Source: Ooceraea biroi
Taxonomy: Eukaryota; Arthropoda; Insecta; Hymenoptera; Formicidae
Length of the DNA stretch: 64,000 bases
Direction: 5' to 3'
Assembly (NCBI RefSeq): GCF_003672135.1
Contig: NC_039514.1
Location: 11,025,787 to 11,089,786 of the forward strand
Under the pieces are notes generated by a model. The model was not told where the DNA came from and did not search any database. It was given only the letters and a program-made list of their open reading frames with translations. The position numbers were made by a program, and so were the translations under genes. Positions 38,501 to 49,794 of the stretch are shown piece by piece. Position 1 is the stretch's first letter, and each line of letters starts with the position of its first letter.

Positions 38501-41500
38501 GATAATTTTGCCCGAATCGCGAAATGCGTGAACATCCGTATTCTCATCGCAGACACCCAGCGATGCGAGTTTCAATCAATGGTGCCGTATTGCCTTTCCC
38601 GTGTAATTAATATCAATTAACGCGAACTCTCCATCGAAACTCCATGAAATCGATACAGATCCGTATTTCAGAGCTAGACTCGTGATATCCAGGATCGGTT
38701 TAAACCTGATCGCCCTATCGATCATGTGAAATTCGGTAGATGCTAGAAAGCTTCGCTTTGCTCGATTTCACATAATTGCCCTTATTTAATTATATATAAT
38801 CAATTAAATGTAATCCGTATGTATGAAAACGCGCAAACGTTTTAAACCGGTCCCGATAACGAGTCTGAGATAAGAACATTATCTCGCGCAAGATAAGCAT
38901 TTTGATAGACATTTTGCAAAAGAATTGTTATTAATCGCTGATACAGACGACCGAGCGAAAATATTAATTGTTCTCGTCGAGTGTCACGAATAAGTACGAT
39001 CCGCGTTCGTGTAAGTTCAAAACTGATTCCTTCGATGATAGTTTAATGTCCCAGAATCATGATTTCGCGAGACATCGCCGAGACCAATATTGAGTGATGA
39101 CTAGCAACACTGATATGATCTTGCGTCAGGAAAGTCTTTCCTTGAGCAAAAGCAAATTGATAACCGATAGATAGATTCCGTGAGGCCTCCTTACATTCTT
39201 CTTACATTCTGAATTAAACTTGTAAAACCACAGTCGCGATCACGTCTCTCCAATTTCACCGGATAGGAATAACTCTAAGCAGGGAGATTGCGGCGAGAAA
39301 GTGATATCTCGAACCGGAAACCGGGATAAACTCCAGGTAAACACATATCAGAAATCGAGATCTCATTCATCATTATAACTGGTCTCCCATTCTTTTGACA
39401 CGCGATCAAAGATCCCGCTAATGTGAATGCGATGAACTCCCAATGAACTATCTCTGTCTTTCAGATTGACCTGATATCACGATATCACGAAAGTACCTAG
39501 CTTCCGAAAAACACACATGAAACAAGTCGTTTTACGCCACGCTGCGTTCCGAGTCAAGTTTTTAGAAACAGACTTTCCACATGCGGTGCTCGATACTTCC
39601 CGACACCGCCGCTCATTCTTTTATCGCGTTTACATCTTGTTGCACATGTGAACTTGTTGGCGTGACCTTGCACAAACACGTATGATTTCTTCTAATCTTT
39701 GCATCCCTCGATATACTCTCTTCCACATCTACATAGTTTTTCTTTCGACTCATGTCTCTCTTTTTCGCAGAGAGTGTGAGCAAAACTTTCCCGGATCGAA
39801 TCGAGTTCTGAAAACCGTGAAATATCACCGCAAAAATATCCGCGCGCGGATTGCGTCGTATTTTTTTAATCGACAACGTTCGATTAAAAACTTCAGGACA
39901 TGCTCGACGAACGCATAGATCAGTGCTCGGAATTAGTTGCCCTTTTCGGGCCGATTTCAGAAGCGACGTCTATCATTCCCCCACTAACGCTGTGTCTCAG
40001 GGGCGCCACTATATGAGATATACGCTGAGAGCATTATCCCAGCGTCCTTTCGTCCAGTCATTAAAATTTTTCTAGCTAAATAGGTTTTACTTTCACAATG
40101 AAAAGTGAAGTACTAAATTTTCAATTATTAACTTATTATTACTGTGTAATGTAAAATTATTACTGTGTGTGTGTATAGAGGAGAATCCCCTATTATGAGA
40201 TATGCTCCTAATATGAGATAATGGAGTTTCTGCTAAACTAGTGAGCACCATCTGTTAATTCCACCATAAACTTATTACTCTTGGTGTAAAATGTATTTAG
40301 TGAAAAATTCATTGTTCGTTATTGCGTTTAGCTTTTGCAAAAAAAGGTTTGTGAAATTGTGAACATGTCAAAGGAACTTAAGGTAAGTCTTTAAACCTTG
40401 TTTATTACATAATAAAGAAATGGTTAGCAATAAATTCAGTATGCAATGATAGAGTAGAATCGTAGTAACAGGACAATACGCGATTTGTTGAATTGCTTAA
40501 TTGTAGAGGTTAGATTTCATGATCGCGGAACCGCTAGGCGTGTGGCTCGTATAATGAGATATTCGGGGTACTCTTAATATGAGATAATTATTGCTCGAAT
40601 ATGAAGATTATGTAGTGTAATAAAAAGAAAGAAAATACTACTTAAGGTTAAAGAAAAGTTAATACGAATTTATATTACGAATTTTTGTGTATTTAATTTT
40701 TATAGAATCTGACTATGGAGGTTAGAGAAACGAGGAAGCGTTGACAGTGGAATCGTGAAGATTTGGCGAAGGCTGTGGCAGCAGTATTTTTATAAAAATA
40801 TCTAATAAAATTTTTTACTTGCAATACTGATGTATTTTGCACTTTTAACACCGATTTCTCAAGGTATCTTATATTAGGAGCACACTTTCGCGATCTTGCG
40901 TAAAGCTCTTTTTTCAAATTTTTTTAATTTTCAGAAAAAATAATATTTAAATTAGATTTTTCATTTCACCAAATTAAAGCTTATTAAATTCTCTTCAAGA
41001 GAACGTATTACATTTTTAAATTCTGCCTATAGATTTCCTTACATTCGGCAAAATCGATATGGTATCTCATAATCGGGGACTTTCCTCTACTACATTAATA
41101 ATTGAAAATTTAGTACTTCACTTTTCATTGTGAAAGTAAAACCTATTTAGCTAGAAAAATTTTAATGACTGGACGAAAGGGCGCTGGGATAATGCTCTCA
41201 GCGTATATCTCATATAGTGGCGCCCCTGAGACACAGCGTTCGGCGGCTCGGCTGTCGCGCGTCGAGCGGTAGTGGGGGAATGATAGGCGTCGCTTCTGAA
41301 ATCGGCCCGAAAAGGGCAACTAATTCCGAGCACTGGCATAGATAATTCTCATTGTTATCCAACGACAATTGCTAATTGGTCACAATGTTGATGTTTTATT
41401 AACGCAAAAAAGAACCGTTTCTCTTAAACCAGACGGATAGCCCATCGCGGAGCGATGAAGTTTCAGCATCACTGGCATACATAGCGCGCTATTCCTTCGA

Positions 41501-42136
41501 GAGTGCTCATGATTTTTTGAAAGAAGCTGCGATACTTGCATGTTACCTAACTTCCTTCTGTTTTTCTTTCTGTCAGCCTTGATATCTCTTCTTTGTTTTT
41601 GCTTTTACTCTCACTCGTATCATTTTCTCACTTTCAATTTTTCTTATTCCAATATCTTCACTCGCTACTTTCCTCCTCCTTCATTTCTCTGATTTTTTTA
41701 CTCATTTACCACTTTTTTTCTCTCCTTATATCTATCTACGTCTTTGACATCTGGTACACGTTGCGATGACGCAGCTTCGAGAAAAAATCAATGAGCGACT
41801 CATTTTCTTAAATCTCACTTAAATTTCCCGAATTATGATGATAATTAGCTAAAACATTGATTTTCCACGTTACGATAATTGACGCGATTCTCCAGTCTCT
41901 GAATGGAAGCAAAATTTTTATGTCATAATATGTCATTTATAAAGAATTACGTTTTATTGCTCAATTAATTTGTCTTGCTGGAATACGACGCCAGTAAACA
42001 CTTTACGAGAGAGACCGGTAATTAGTATAAAGCAAGGATTGAGACAGTGAAAAATGATGACTTGAAAACCAATTTGAAAAACATGCTCTTTTCTTACCTT
42101 CTCTTTCTCCGTTCTCTGTTATTCTTTCTTTCTCTC

Positions 42137-42180
<44 letters not shown>

Positions 42181-45100
42181 CCCCCTATTTCTCTCTCACA
42201 CTCTCTCCTTGTCTTTCTGTCTGTCTGTTTCTGTTATAAACACGATTAGTAAGAATTTGGTTGGTGGAAATGTTGGTGAGTAAGTCTCTTTGTTTGGTGT
42301 CTGTGATGTTGCAGCGGCTCCCAGCGGTGCTCAGCAGGATAGGAATTATATTGGCCAGCCCTTTGGTAAGACCCCCCATTGCATTAGGGCGCGGTCACGA
42401 CTTCGCGCGTCCTTGGCTCACAAGTTGCAAAAAATGCCTTCTCACGGCTTATCGGGAAATGAGACTGCAGGGAAAGGAAACGCGCGAATGAGAATGTCGT
42501 AATCTGAGTGGAAGGTACTACACGACGCGTGTATAATCTCGTATGAACGATGTAACTGTTAATAGCTGAAAATTGATTAGAGAAAATAAGAAAAGAAAAA
42601 AAAAGAACGAGAGAAAAGCAAGAAAACGGTGCACGTGCAAGGTCCTAACCGCGTCCTAAAAACGTACGGACACGAGAAACACACGTAGATACATAGATAC
42701 ACATATACGTATACATACGCGCATACACACACGTCAAACATAGGCACTTGCTCTCGTTATCAATCCAGAGATCGTATAGTCTTTTTATATTTTCATTATT
42801 ATATTTCCGTCTTGTTTTATCTTATCTTAACTCAACAATGTGTCATTTGGAGCATGTAGGTGGAAAAGAGCGGAGATTTCACGACGGGGAATAAATTTCG
42901 CGTAATGTATTAAATTGGACAATGTTAATTTCGAAATTTGAGATTTAATAACACACGTTTCGGAGGGAAGTCTCCAACCGTAATTATTTCTTAAATTTTT
43001 AATTGTTTCGTTATTCTAGCGACTAAGTCACGCAAGATACAGTTAGCCACTCATACATATACGTGTATATATTATATTTAATATCTATAAGTCCGTAATA
43101 AGTCCACGCAAAGTATATATCGATGTAACTGACGTTTTTGCGTTTAGATACGGTATTTTTAGAAAAGACACAAGCGGTAACTGATAGACATGTAGATTCG
43201 CTCGTGGACGACTACGGGAAACGATTTCACGAGAAGAGCTTCATATAGGTACTACATGTCTGCGCGCGTCAAGTTGTTCAGGGAACTTTTCCCGAGTTTC
43301 CCGAGCAACGTTCGACAGCAGCTTCCGTAAAGACAGAAAACATTTCCACATAACTACTCCCCCTTACGCTTTGTTAATATTCAACCGGATCATTTCTCCT
43401 CTCCATGTGCTTTTCACGTCTCTCTGTTATTTAATCATCGTCTCCCTATTTCCGTCTTACGATCCACGATAAGTGCATGCTTTTTGCGATTCAAGTGCAC
43501 GTCGTATGTAAATGCACAGAACGAGGTACCTTCCCGTCCAATAGCGAACGAATAAAAAGTAAATCAGGTCGCGTCATTATTTCTCCGACATAGGAAGAAA
43601 ATATATAAATATCATTCTGAATTCAATCAACTCGAACGTGAATTTACGAAATTTATCTATTTATTTGCTCGATTTGAGAAATTCTTAATCTAATAGATTT
43701 CGCAAATCGCTGTGTATTTATATGAAACGAAGAACACGGCAGTCGAGGGAGAAGGATCTCGTTAACTCGTTATATAAATTCTCCTCCTCGTCCAGCCTTG
43801 CTCCCTTTGCGTCTGGCCTGTATATTGTTCTTTTTATGACGTTCGGGGAATCGTTAAACATGTACGTATTACGCATGAAATGCATGAGAATGCATCGTAC
43901 ACGTGCATGACTATGTGTGTGGATGTGTTGTATGTGTGCTACAGTCTCACTCGACGCTACAGTCCGATATTTCGATATTTCGATATTTCGATATTTTCAA
44001 TGCCTTGGCGAGGGTAACGTCATCGTTTACTGGCGAATTTTTGCGATACAAAGAAATGCGCTTGACTTGTACTTTAATCGCTTCGACAATCCAATCGCTT
44101 TCTACGTTTTACGTGTACGTATAACAAAAGAAAAGTATGTCGTTCTCTTAACAACTGGTCGCTAAAGCCACGTCGAAGTTATTGTGTGTATTCTAACTAC
44201 TTTACGGGAAGTGTTGTAACTAGTTTCAATTTGTCTTTGCTTACGCTTTTAATTATTGATCAGTCAGTAACATTCTTGTGTTCATTCGTCTCTTGATAAT
44301 AAATCATTCTTAGTCTCGCGGTGAATTTTAAACTTGACTAATAACTTGATTAATATCCCTGCTCGTCTCTGTCGTGAAGGCATTCACTAAGAAATATCGA
44401 TACACCTTGTCACGATTTTGTTGATTGCTTTACCACTTTATCACCAGCGACCAGGATTTTTCGCGCAAGGTAATTCTTGTGGCGCATTACAAATCTCTCT
44501 TTCTCTCTTTCTTCCTTTCTCTCCCTTTCTCTCTTTCTCACTCTTTACTTCTTTCTCTTTTTCTCTCCCACTTCTCGCTCTTATTATACCAGCAAAGTCT
44601 CATTGAATGACTGTATATTCTTCTATTTAATTTTTGTGTCACCGATCATTGTCATAAAGTAATGACAAGTGTAAGGAAAGGCCTGTCCTAAGTGGAAACA
44701 TCATGGCCGCTGGCGTATTAAAAACGTTGCCATCACCTCTGCAGGCAGTATCTTTAACGTAGAAAGGCTTTGGAACATTGGCATGCCACTGAGAAAAAAA
44801 AACGGAAATAATCCTGCGATAATTCGTCGTTCACATTCCAAATGCTTTCTGCGTACGACACTTTTTTTCGCCTGGCTCTCATCATGATCGATGATCATCA
44901 ATCGAGACAAAGAAAAGTAGCGAAGCGGCTTTAGCTCGTCGCAGCTCGTCAGGCGAGATTTTATTTTACGAGCGTGAAACAACGCGCAGCAAGTAACAGG
45001 CAATTTTCATTCCAGCTATTCGGAACTCGTGATAATTGCGCGCGCGAGAAACGACAAGACGGGTAATACTTTAATTAGATATTATCACTTGTTTATATAC

Positions 45101-47582
45101 ATACATATCTATATATATATATGTATATTTATATATACAATTATGCCTTGACTGTGGTACCAACAAATTGCTTTTGCCATTGAACTAACTCCCATTGAAG
45201 CTTAGCACATAGCATAAGCTTGAGACGAGAAATCTTTCGAGACGCAACAAGGCGATGCGGGGATCCGTTTGAAAATTCGCACAACTTTCACCGCAAATAT
45301 TTTCAAGCGAGATCACGGAGAAAGACGTGCACTGAGTCACGAATTTTTATCATCGATTATGGACTGTGTGTGATCTTACAATTTCATTTTTACTTGGAAA
45401 TATCGGCAACTGCTCGATCGATAAGATACGAAATTGCATTTTATTTTCTTATTGTTACTCTCACATATACGTATACGTCGCGATTGTACTAATTTAAGTA
45501 AACACTCGTGCTTGGTTCGTCGTCTTTCTCCTCTCATAAAATTTCGAAAGAATTGCAGAGGGACTCCCTGGTCCGGCGTAATTCGCGGTTTATTTTGCGA
45601 GTAGGATCTGTGTTCGAGGAAGTATTTTACCGAACGAACCGTTTAGAGGTGTACAGTTGTTTATACAAGATATAATGTTCACATCGGACCAAGACCGAGA
45701 TCGAGGAATCTGACACGACGGTTAACGATACCAATTCTACATACAACATGACCCGGTTTGTTCAACCGGGTGAAGGGAATTGTATCGGGGCAATCCGGAT
45801 TATCCAGCGATTAAATTTTCAACGACGATTAAAAAGGATGATAACGCTTCCGCGCGAATAATTGGAGAACACGCGCGGCAGGCTATTTTCTGTGACAACG
45901 AATCGATCGGGGTCCGATGTGGGACATTCAAGTAGATGTTTATACGGCATGTAATTCATAAATTATTCGTAAAACTTTACGCAGAGACACGAGAAAGTAT
46001 TGAGATTGATATACATACGTGACTAACATTGAATACTAACATTGAGTATCAAAAAAAGAAAACAAGCAACGATTCACTCTTCGATGATTTTCTCAGTGAA
46101 CAGCAAAACCAGGGTTCCCGCGATCACTTAATTTACATTCTCGGTCGCGGCTGCAATTGTAAATTGCCAAACTCATCAGAGGCTATAACTGCATTCATAT
46201 AACTGACGGATCACAGATGAACATATTGCTTTCGTATTTAAATCGGAGAAACAGCCGTTTTCATCAAGTCTCTGTCGATACATGATCGAGGATACCAGAT
46301 CGTAGTTTCGAGACGGTAACGATCGCCGACGAAACGCTTTCGCGGACCAGCGCGAGGATAACGCTTCCTCGAGAGTGTAACACGCCTTTGCGCGCAAGCT
46401 TGTTCGCCTCCTTAAAGCCTTTAGTACGCTTACGTTATTATGCTTATTATGAGAAACCGCGTCACCGATCGTTTATCCATCACCATGTATATCTCTCCGG
46501 AAGATCGATTACTCCGCCAACGCGATAGCGCAACGATGCTCCGATGCAACGAAACCGCGTTTCAATTCTCATGTTTATTAATCGCTTCAGCTATATTTCC
46601 TCCCCCTGTATTTTTACACATGTAAAAAATCGGAAAACTATCGAGGATAGATGACGAAAAGTAAGGGCATCTGTGGATCATTTCGGAGGGAAAGTTTCGG
46701 GATATAGAGGGGGGAAGGGGGGAAAGGTAGAAAGAGAACGAGTCGAAAGGGTGGATCGTTGTTTAAATGACACGTTGTTGTTGAGAATATAAGTTCCTTC
46801 TACGGAGACCCTGTCGCAGGGTAAAAAGAAGCGGGAGGGCGGAGCTACTACCGGTGGTGCTACTGGAGCGAACGAGATCGTCACCTGCACCAACTGCGGA
46901 CCTAATCCCTGCACGCACACGGCAACGAATGGTTGCACTGGCGAGGTAAGAAGAAGTAGCAAGTAAAACGTACGAGTGACAGCCGAGCGTGTCACTCTGC
47001 TCTCTCATTTCCTTTTCTTTGTTTCGTTTCCTTTTTCTTCATCAAGTGTATACACGTCGCTCTAGATTTGGACAAATTGGTGTTACAGTTTGGTACAATT
47101 TGAAAGGCGAAAGTCTCGAATTTCAGTCTAAAACATGTTATTATAAGTCCCATTAACCTCAAACACACGGAACACATCGCTCGATTGTCGGGAGATGTGG
47201 AATATCAGGCACGCCTGGGATTTGGCGTTTGTAAGGACGTAATAATGGAATAATCTTACGAGTGACGAAACTGTGCACGTGCGTCCCCGCGGCACGTAAA
47301 CCTAGCACGTAAAGGCCACTCGCCCTCGTAATTTTGTTCCCGCTTGTTACCGAACCTTACAACGTTATACACGATCGATACCGGTAATGTGACGTGCCCT
47401 CAGAATCTCGGTGGCCCTCGAGCCACGGTAACGGAGCTTTCCTGTTGCAGCTAAGGAAAAAAGAGCCGCCGCATCCGATTAGAGTGGCGAAGACGATCGA
47501 CGTGATAGCCAGGATCACTTTTCCAGTCGCCTATTTCATGTTCCTCACTTTCTTCTTCATTCACTACAAGGGCACCTCATAG
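24396..47582 (+). CDS. pHCl: pH-sensitive chloride channel (Cys-loop anion channel)
   Basis: Eleven constitutive coding exons, all in phase: 24396-24556, 25876-25964, 31985-32049, 32342-32562, 32813-32895, 33010-33150, 37535-37687, 38261-38475, 42315-42365, 46820-46945, 47451-47582 (478 aa). It is a plasma-membrane pentameric ligand- or pH-gated chloride channel subunit. Visible parts are a signal peptide (residues 1-50, ending LARA); an extracellular domain starting DIFEEGKSDKEIL; the Cys-loop C186-C200 with FPFDDPLC; a second GluCl-type disulfide pair C246-C258 around loop C; M1 about 271-294; the anion-selectivity motif PAR at 299-301; M2 about 302-320 (IGVTTMLNFFTTSNGF); M3 about 334-357; a Cys-rich loop CTNCGPNPC in exon 10; and M4 about 454-474, ending HYKGTS. 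The text matches insect pHCl closely, and GluCl, RDL and HisCl fit much worse. Exons 9 and 10 are phase 0 and individually skippable. Confidence 0.93.
24557..25875 (+). other. pHCl intron 2 (after signal exon)
   Basis: Donor gtacgt at 24557 and acceptor tgttgcag ending 25875. Nothing recognisable lies inside. The short open frames near 25680-25970 overlap the next exon in wrong frames. Confidence 0.6.
28132..28275 (+). other. Candidate phase-1 cassette exon of pHCl
   Basis: The stretch follows an acceptor (ttacag) and stays open as DAAFCCGMRWPGDTTGL, then NQSSVDSKYQNKNQNNN and HYTPHQYLRTHLR. It is 144 bp, divisible by three, and would enter and leave in phase 1, exactly matching the junction between the exons at 25876-25964 and 31985-32049. 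If used it would add 48 residues with an N-glycosylation sequon to the extracellular N terminus. The donor (gcg/gtccgt) is weak, so this may instead be a chance open frame or end at a different donor. Confidence 0.35.
28811..29040. repeat. Two-copy tandem duplication, period about 126 bp
   Basis: The block beginning gaattaatgatcgaaacgta at 28827 recurs at 28953, followed in each copy by about 80 bp ending ggatttaatattca, with a few substitutions and a differing linker. Both strands stay open across it, which is a by-product of the duplication. It lies within an intron of the channel gene. Confidence 0.8.
33151..35763 (+). other. pHCl intron before the loop C cassette
   Basis: Starts with gtgagt at 33151 and ends at the acceptor ttctgttgcag (35763). 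It is AT-rich with a long TA repeat near 35492-35573. No gene was recognised. Confidence 0.6.
35492..35573. repeat. (TA)n microsatellite
   Basis: An interrupted TA/ATAC tract of about 80 bp, ending some 190 bp before the loop C cassette exon. It is likely length-variable between individuals. Confidence 0.9.
35764..35850 (+). CDS. pHCl: Alternative cassette exon of pHCl (loop C insert)
   Basis: An 87-bp (29-codon) stretch has a good acceptor (ctgttctgttgcag), a donor gtaaaa, and phase 1 at both ends, the same phase as the flanking constitutive exons ending 33150 and starting 37535. It can therefore be included or skipped without a frame change. It encodes an acidic run FDEDEFSDGE followed by CSLCQRRFEEQ. 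The insertion point lies between C246 and C258, the disulfide that holds loop C. Inclusion lengthens that loop from 11 to 40 residues and adds a CxxC pair. My recollection is that insect pHCl transcripts vary in this region, but the splice evidence here is purely from sequence. Confidence 0.75.
35851..37534 (+). other. pHCl intron after the loop C cassette
   Basis: Begins gtaaaa and ends at gtgacccag (37534). It has a GA-rich tract near 35921-35985 and otherwise unremarkable AT-rich sequence. Confidence 0.6.
39921..41335. mobile_element. Foldback hAT-like non-autonomous transposon
   Basis: Long terminal inverted repeats (39921-40131, 211 bp, and 41095-41335, 241 bp) begin CAGTGCTCGGAATTAGTTGC on each outer end. 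They are flanked by an identical 8-bp direct duplication gcatagat (39913-39920 and 41336-41343). CAGTG-type ends plus an 8-bp duplication fit the hAT superfamily. The right arm carries a GC-rich 30-bp segment absent from the left, otherwise the arms are nearly identical. The loop between the arms holds a second, nested element. It has no transposase of its own. It sits in the channel intron between exons 8 and 9. Confidence 0.88.
40176..41089 (+). mobile_element. Nested pogo/Tigger-like remnant
   Basis: Its own 28-bp inverted ends (tagaggagaatcccctatta on the left; three mismatches to the right end) lie inside the foldback element's loop, next to TA dinucleotides. On the plus strand, after a short MSKELK frame near 40365, a fragment reads MEVRETRKR-stop-QWNREDLAKAVAAVF near 40715-40790. 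This resembles the psq/CENP-B-type helix-turn-helix at the start of pogo-group transposases. The DDE core is absent. Superfamily assignment rests on this small fragment and the TA context. Confidence 0.5.
42123..42181. repeat. (TC)n microsatellite
   Basis: A pyrimidine tract of TC/TTTC units lies about 130 bp upstream of the tiny 51-bp exon at 42315. It continues imperfectly to about 42210 as ctctcaca/ctgt units. Confidence 0.9.
42366..46819 (+). other. pHCl intron between exons 9 and 10
   Basis: A 4.4-kb intron with donor gtaaga and acceptor ctgtcgcag. It holds four perfect copies of the 8-mer cgatattt (43965-43996) and a TC-rich tract (44490-44570). No exon-like block or transposon was recognised. 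Confidence 0.6.
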
Positions 47583-49735
47583 AGTGGCGCACACAACGAT
47601 CCCGAGTGATTTCTCATCGCCGATCTGAGCGACAACGAAGCCTCGCGCGACAAGGCGACAACGACGCCCGGCCGCGGGGACCGGATCTACGGTGGGTTCG
47701 AGTTTTCTTCCAAGACCGAGGATACCTCCAAGGTAGCATCGCAGAAGTTTGCGGCGACGACGGCAATGGATGGCGAGGCTGATGTAGCTCAGAGTAACAC
47801 GTGAATGAAGTCTTTGACGTTCACGGGAAACCGTGCAAGCGAGACGAAAACGGATTATTCGTAATGAACAGGCGTATAAGGGTTCCCTGAAGGAAGAGAA
47901 GAAGGAGGAGGAGAACAAGTAAACCGGGTAACCGGGAGACATTCGAGGACGATGCGAACATAAGAGAGAGAAGGGTCACCCACGGTGGATTCGTCTCCGA
48001 CTTATTCCTCATCTTCTCTCACGTGTGATAGCTCTTGAAAGCACTTCTCTACGAAGACAGTAGGTCCGCGATCGTGTACACCTATATCTCCGCGCGCGTT
48101 TCTTTTCCCTTTCTTATCTCTTAGGTAAGTAGGGTGCGAGCGCTTCAGCCGAGAGGATGACGCTTAGCTTAGTCGATGATGATACGTACTACCTAACGTA
48201 AGACCTCGCTAGTACATAGCACAGTGAACGGGAAAATGTTGCCTATGAACTGAACGCCGCTGATCCATCGCGTTCCATCGTTATCGATCCTTCGCTCGTC
48301 GTGCTGCGCCCGATTCGAAGGTCGTTGCGAGACATATGATAACGGAACGTCCGTATCGTTCGTGCGAACAGAAATTGAACGCGAAACGATTCGTTCAAGG
48401 AAAAAGACAAAAAGGTAGGCAACCGTTTCAGGGTACAGCTTGATGTGATATGATCCATTCGTGTATCTTGATGAGTATCGGGACGAGGAGGCATAAAAAA
48501 AGGATAAACGTTTCCGCAATTAGGATGTCGTAGATAGATCCCTTTTGCTGTAATAACGTCTTGGGGTAGGTGCACAGCTCGTTTCACGCGTGAAGTATCT
48601 TGTGCATCGATTGAACAGATACGCCGGAAGCTGTCGGAAGAGCAAAGTATATACATGTACGTGCGGCAATTTATCACGACGCCGGTGAAGCCGGGAAGAA
48701 AAATTGTCGCCATGGTCACGCGACGAAAAGCAAGATAGGAATGCCGCCCCTGTTCACTTAACGTTTGCTTTCGTGTAGAAGAAGATATCGCGGAGTACGA
48801 CGAATACTCGAGGGGGAGAAAAACGCGGTCACGTGCACAAGGCGAAAAGGGCTGTCCACTTTTTGACATTACTGAAAGTAACGACGCGACGCGACGCGAC
48901 GTTCGTGCCGTACCCCAACCCCGGGGGAACGCCGATCGTCTACGACACGATCGATCCAGCGCATGCATCGTCGGCTGATCCGAGATCTCTGCGTGTAGCC
49001 CGCGTAAGATGTATTTTAGGCGCAACATCACTCTCTAACGCTACACATTCTTTACTCTCTACTCTCTATTCTTGTTATTACTATTACTACTTTTATTATC
49101 GTCCGCAACTAATATTATACTATTGTACTGTTATACGGTTGCTACTCTACTATCGTATTACCGCTACCACTACATTACGAGTTACTATTGTAATACTACG
49201 GAGATCCTGCGGATTTCCCGCGTAGAAGGCATGCGGGGTCCGGGGGCCGCATTCGCGCGCCTCTTGTATCCTTTGTACTGATCAAGTCACACTACTTGTT
49301 GTCCAGCAATATACGAAGAAACGGCAGACCAAGAAAACGCGGTACGTACACGCCGGGAACGTGTATGCCGGGTGTATAATCTTGATAATCGCGACGATTG
49401 CTCGAGATTCAGTATAGATATAGCGTGTAATTATGTAAAGCCATACACACACACACACACACACAAACGATCGTCTCATTGTCTTTATTGCGGAATGCGT
49501 GCAAACGAGATATTTCTCAATATATTATATAACGAAAACAAATACGTGGAACATGCGGAAACACAAGCCACGCACGCATGCACGCACTCACGCACTCACG
49601 CACGCACATACGCGTATACGAAACGACGAACGCGCGTTTTGCAGATTCAAAAGATATTTATTGAGGATCGATACCTTTGACGACGGTTAGCGTTGCATTT
49701 ATTCGTTATGCAAAGGAAAGTTAAAGTTAGTTAAA

Positions 49736-49794
49736 GTTAAGTTCCTCGCGAGGAACTTAACAAAGAGGAACTTAACAAAAAGGAAGTTAACAAA
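49736..49794. repeat. 26-bp palindrome plus 15-bp tandem repeats
   Basis: gttaagttcctcgcgaggaacttaac (shown as two 13-base halves: gttaagttcctcg and cgaggaacttaac) is a perfect palindrome at 49736-49761. Its right half starts three 15-bp units (gaggaacttaacaaa twice, then aaggaagttaacaaa) running to 49794. It lies in the presumed 3' UTR region. Confidence 0.85.
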
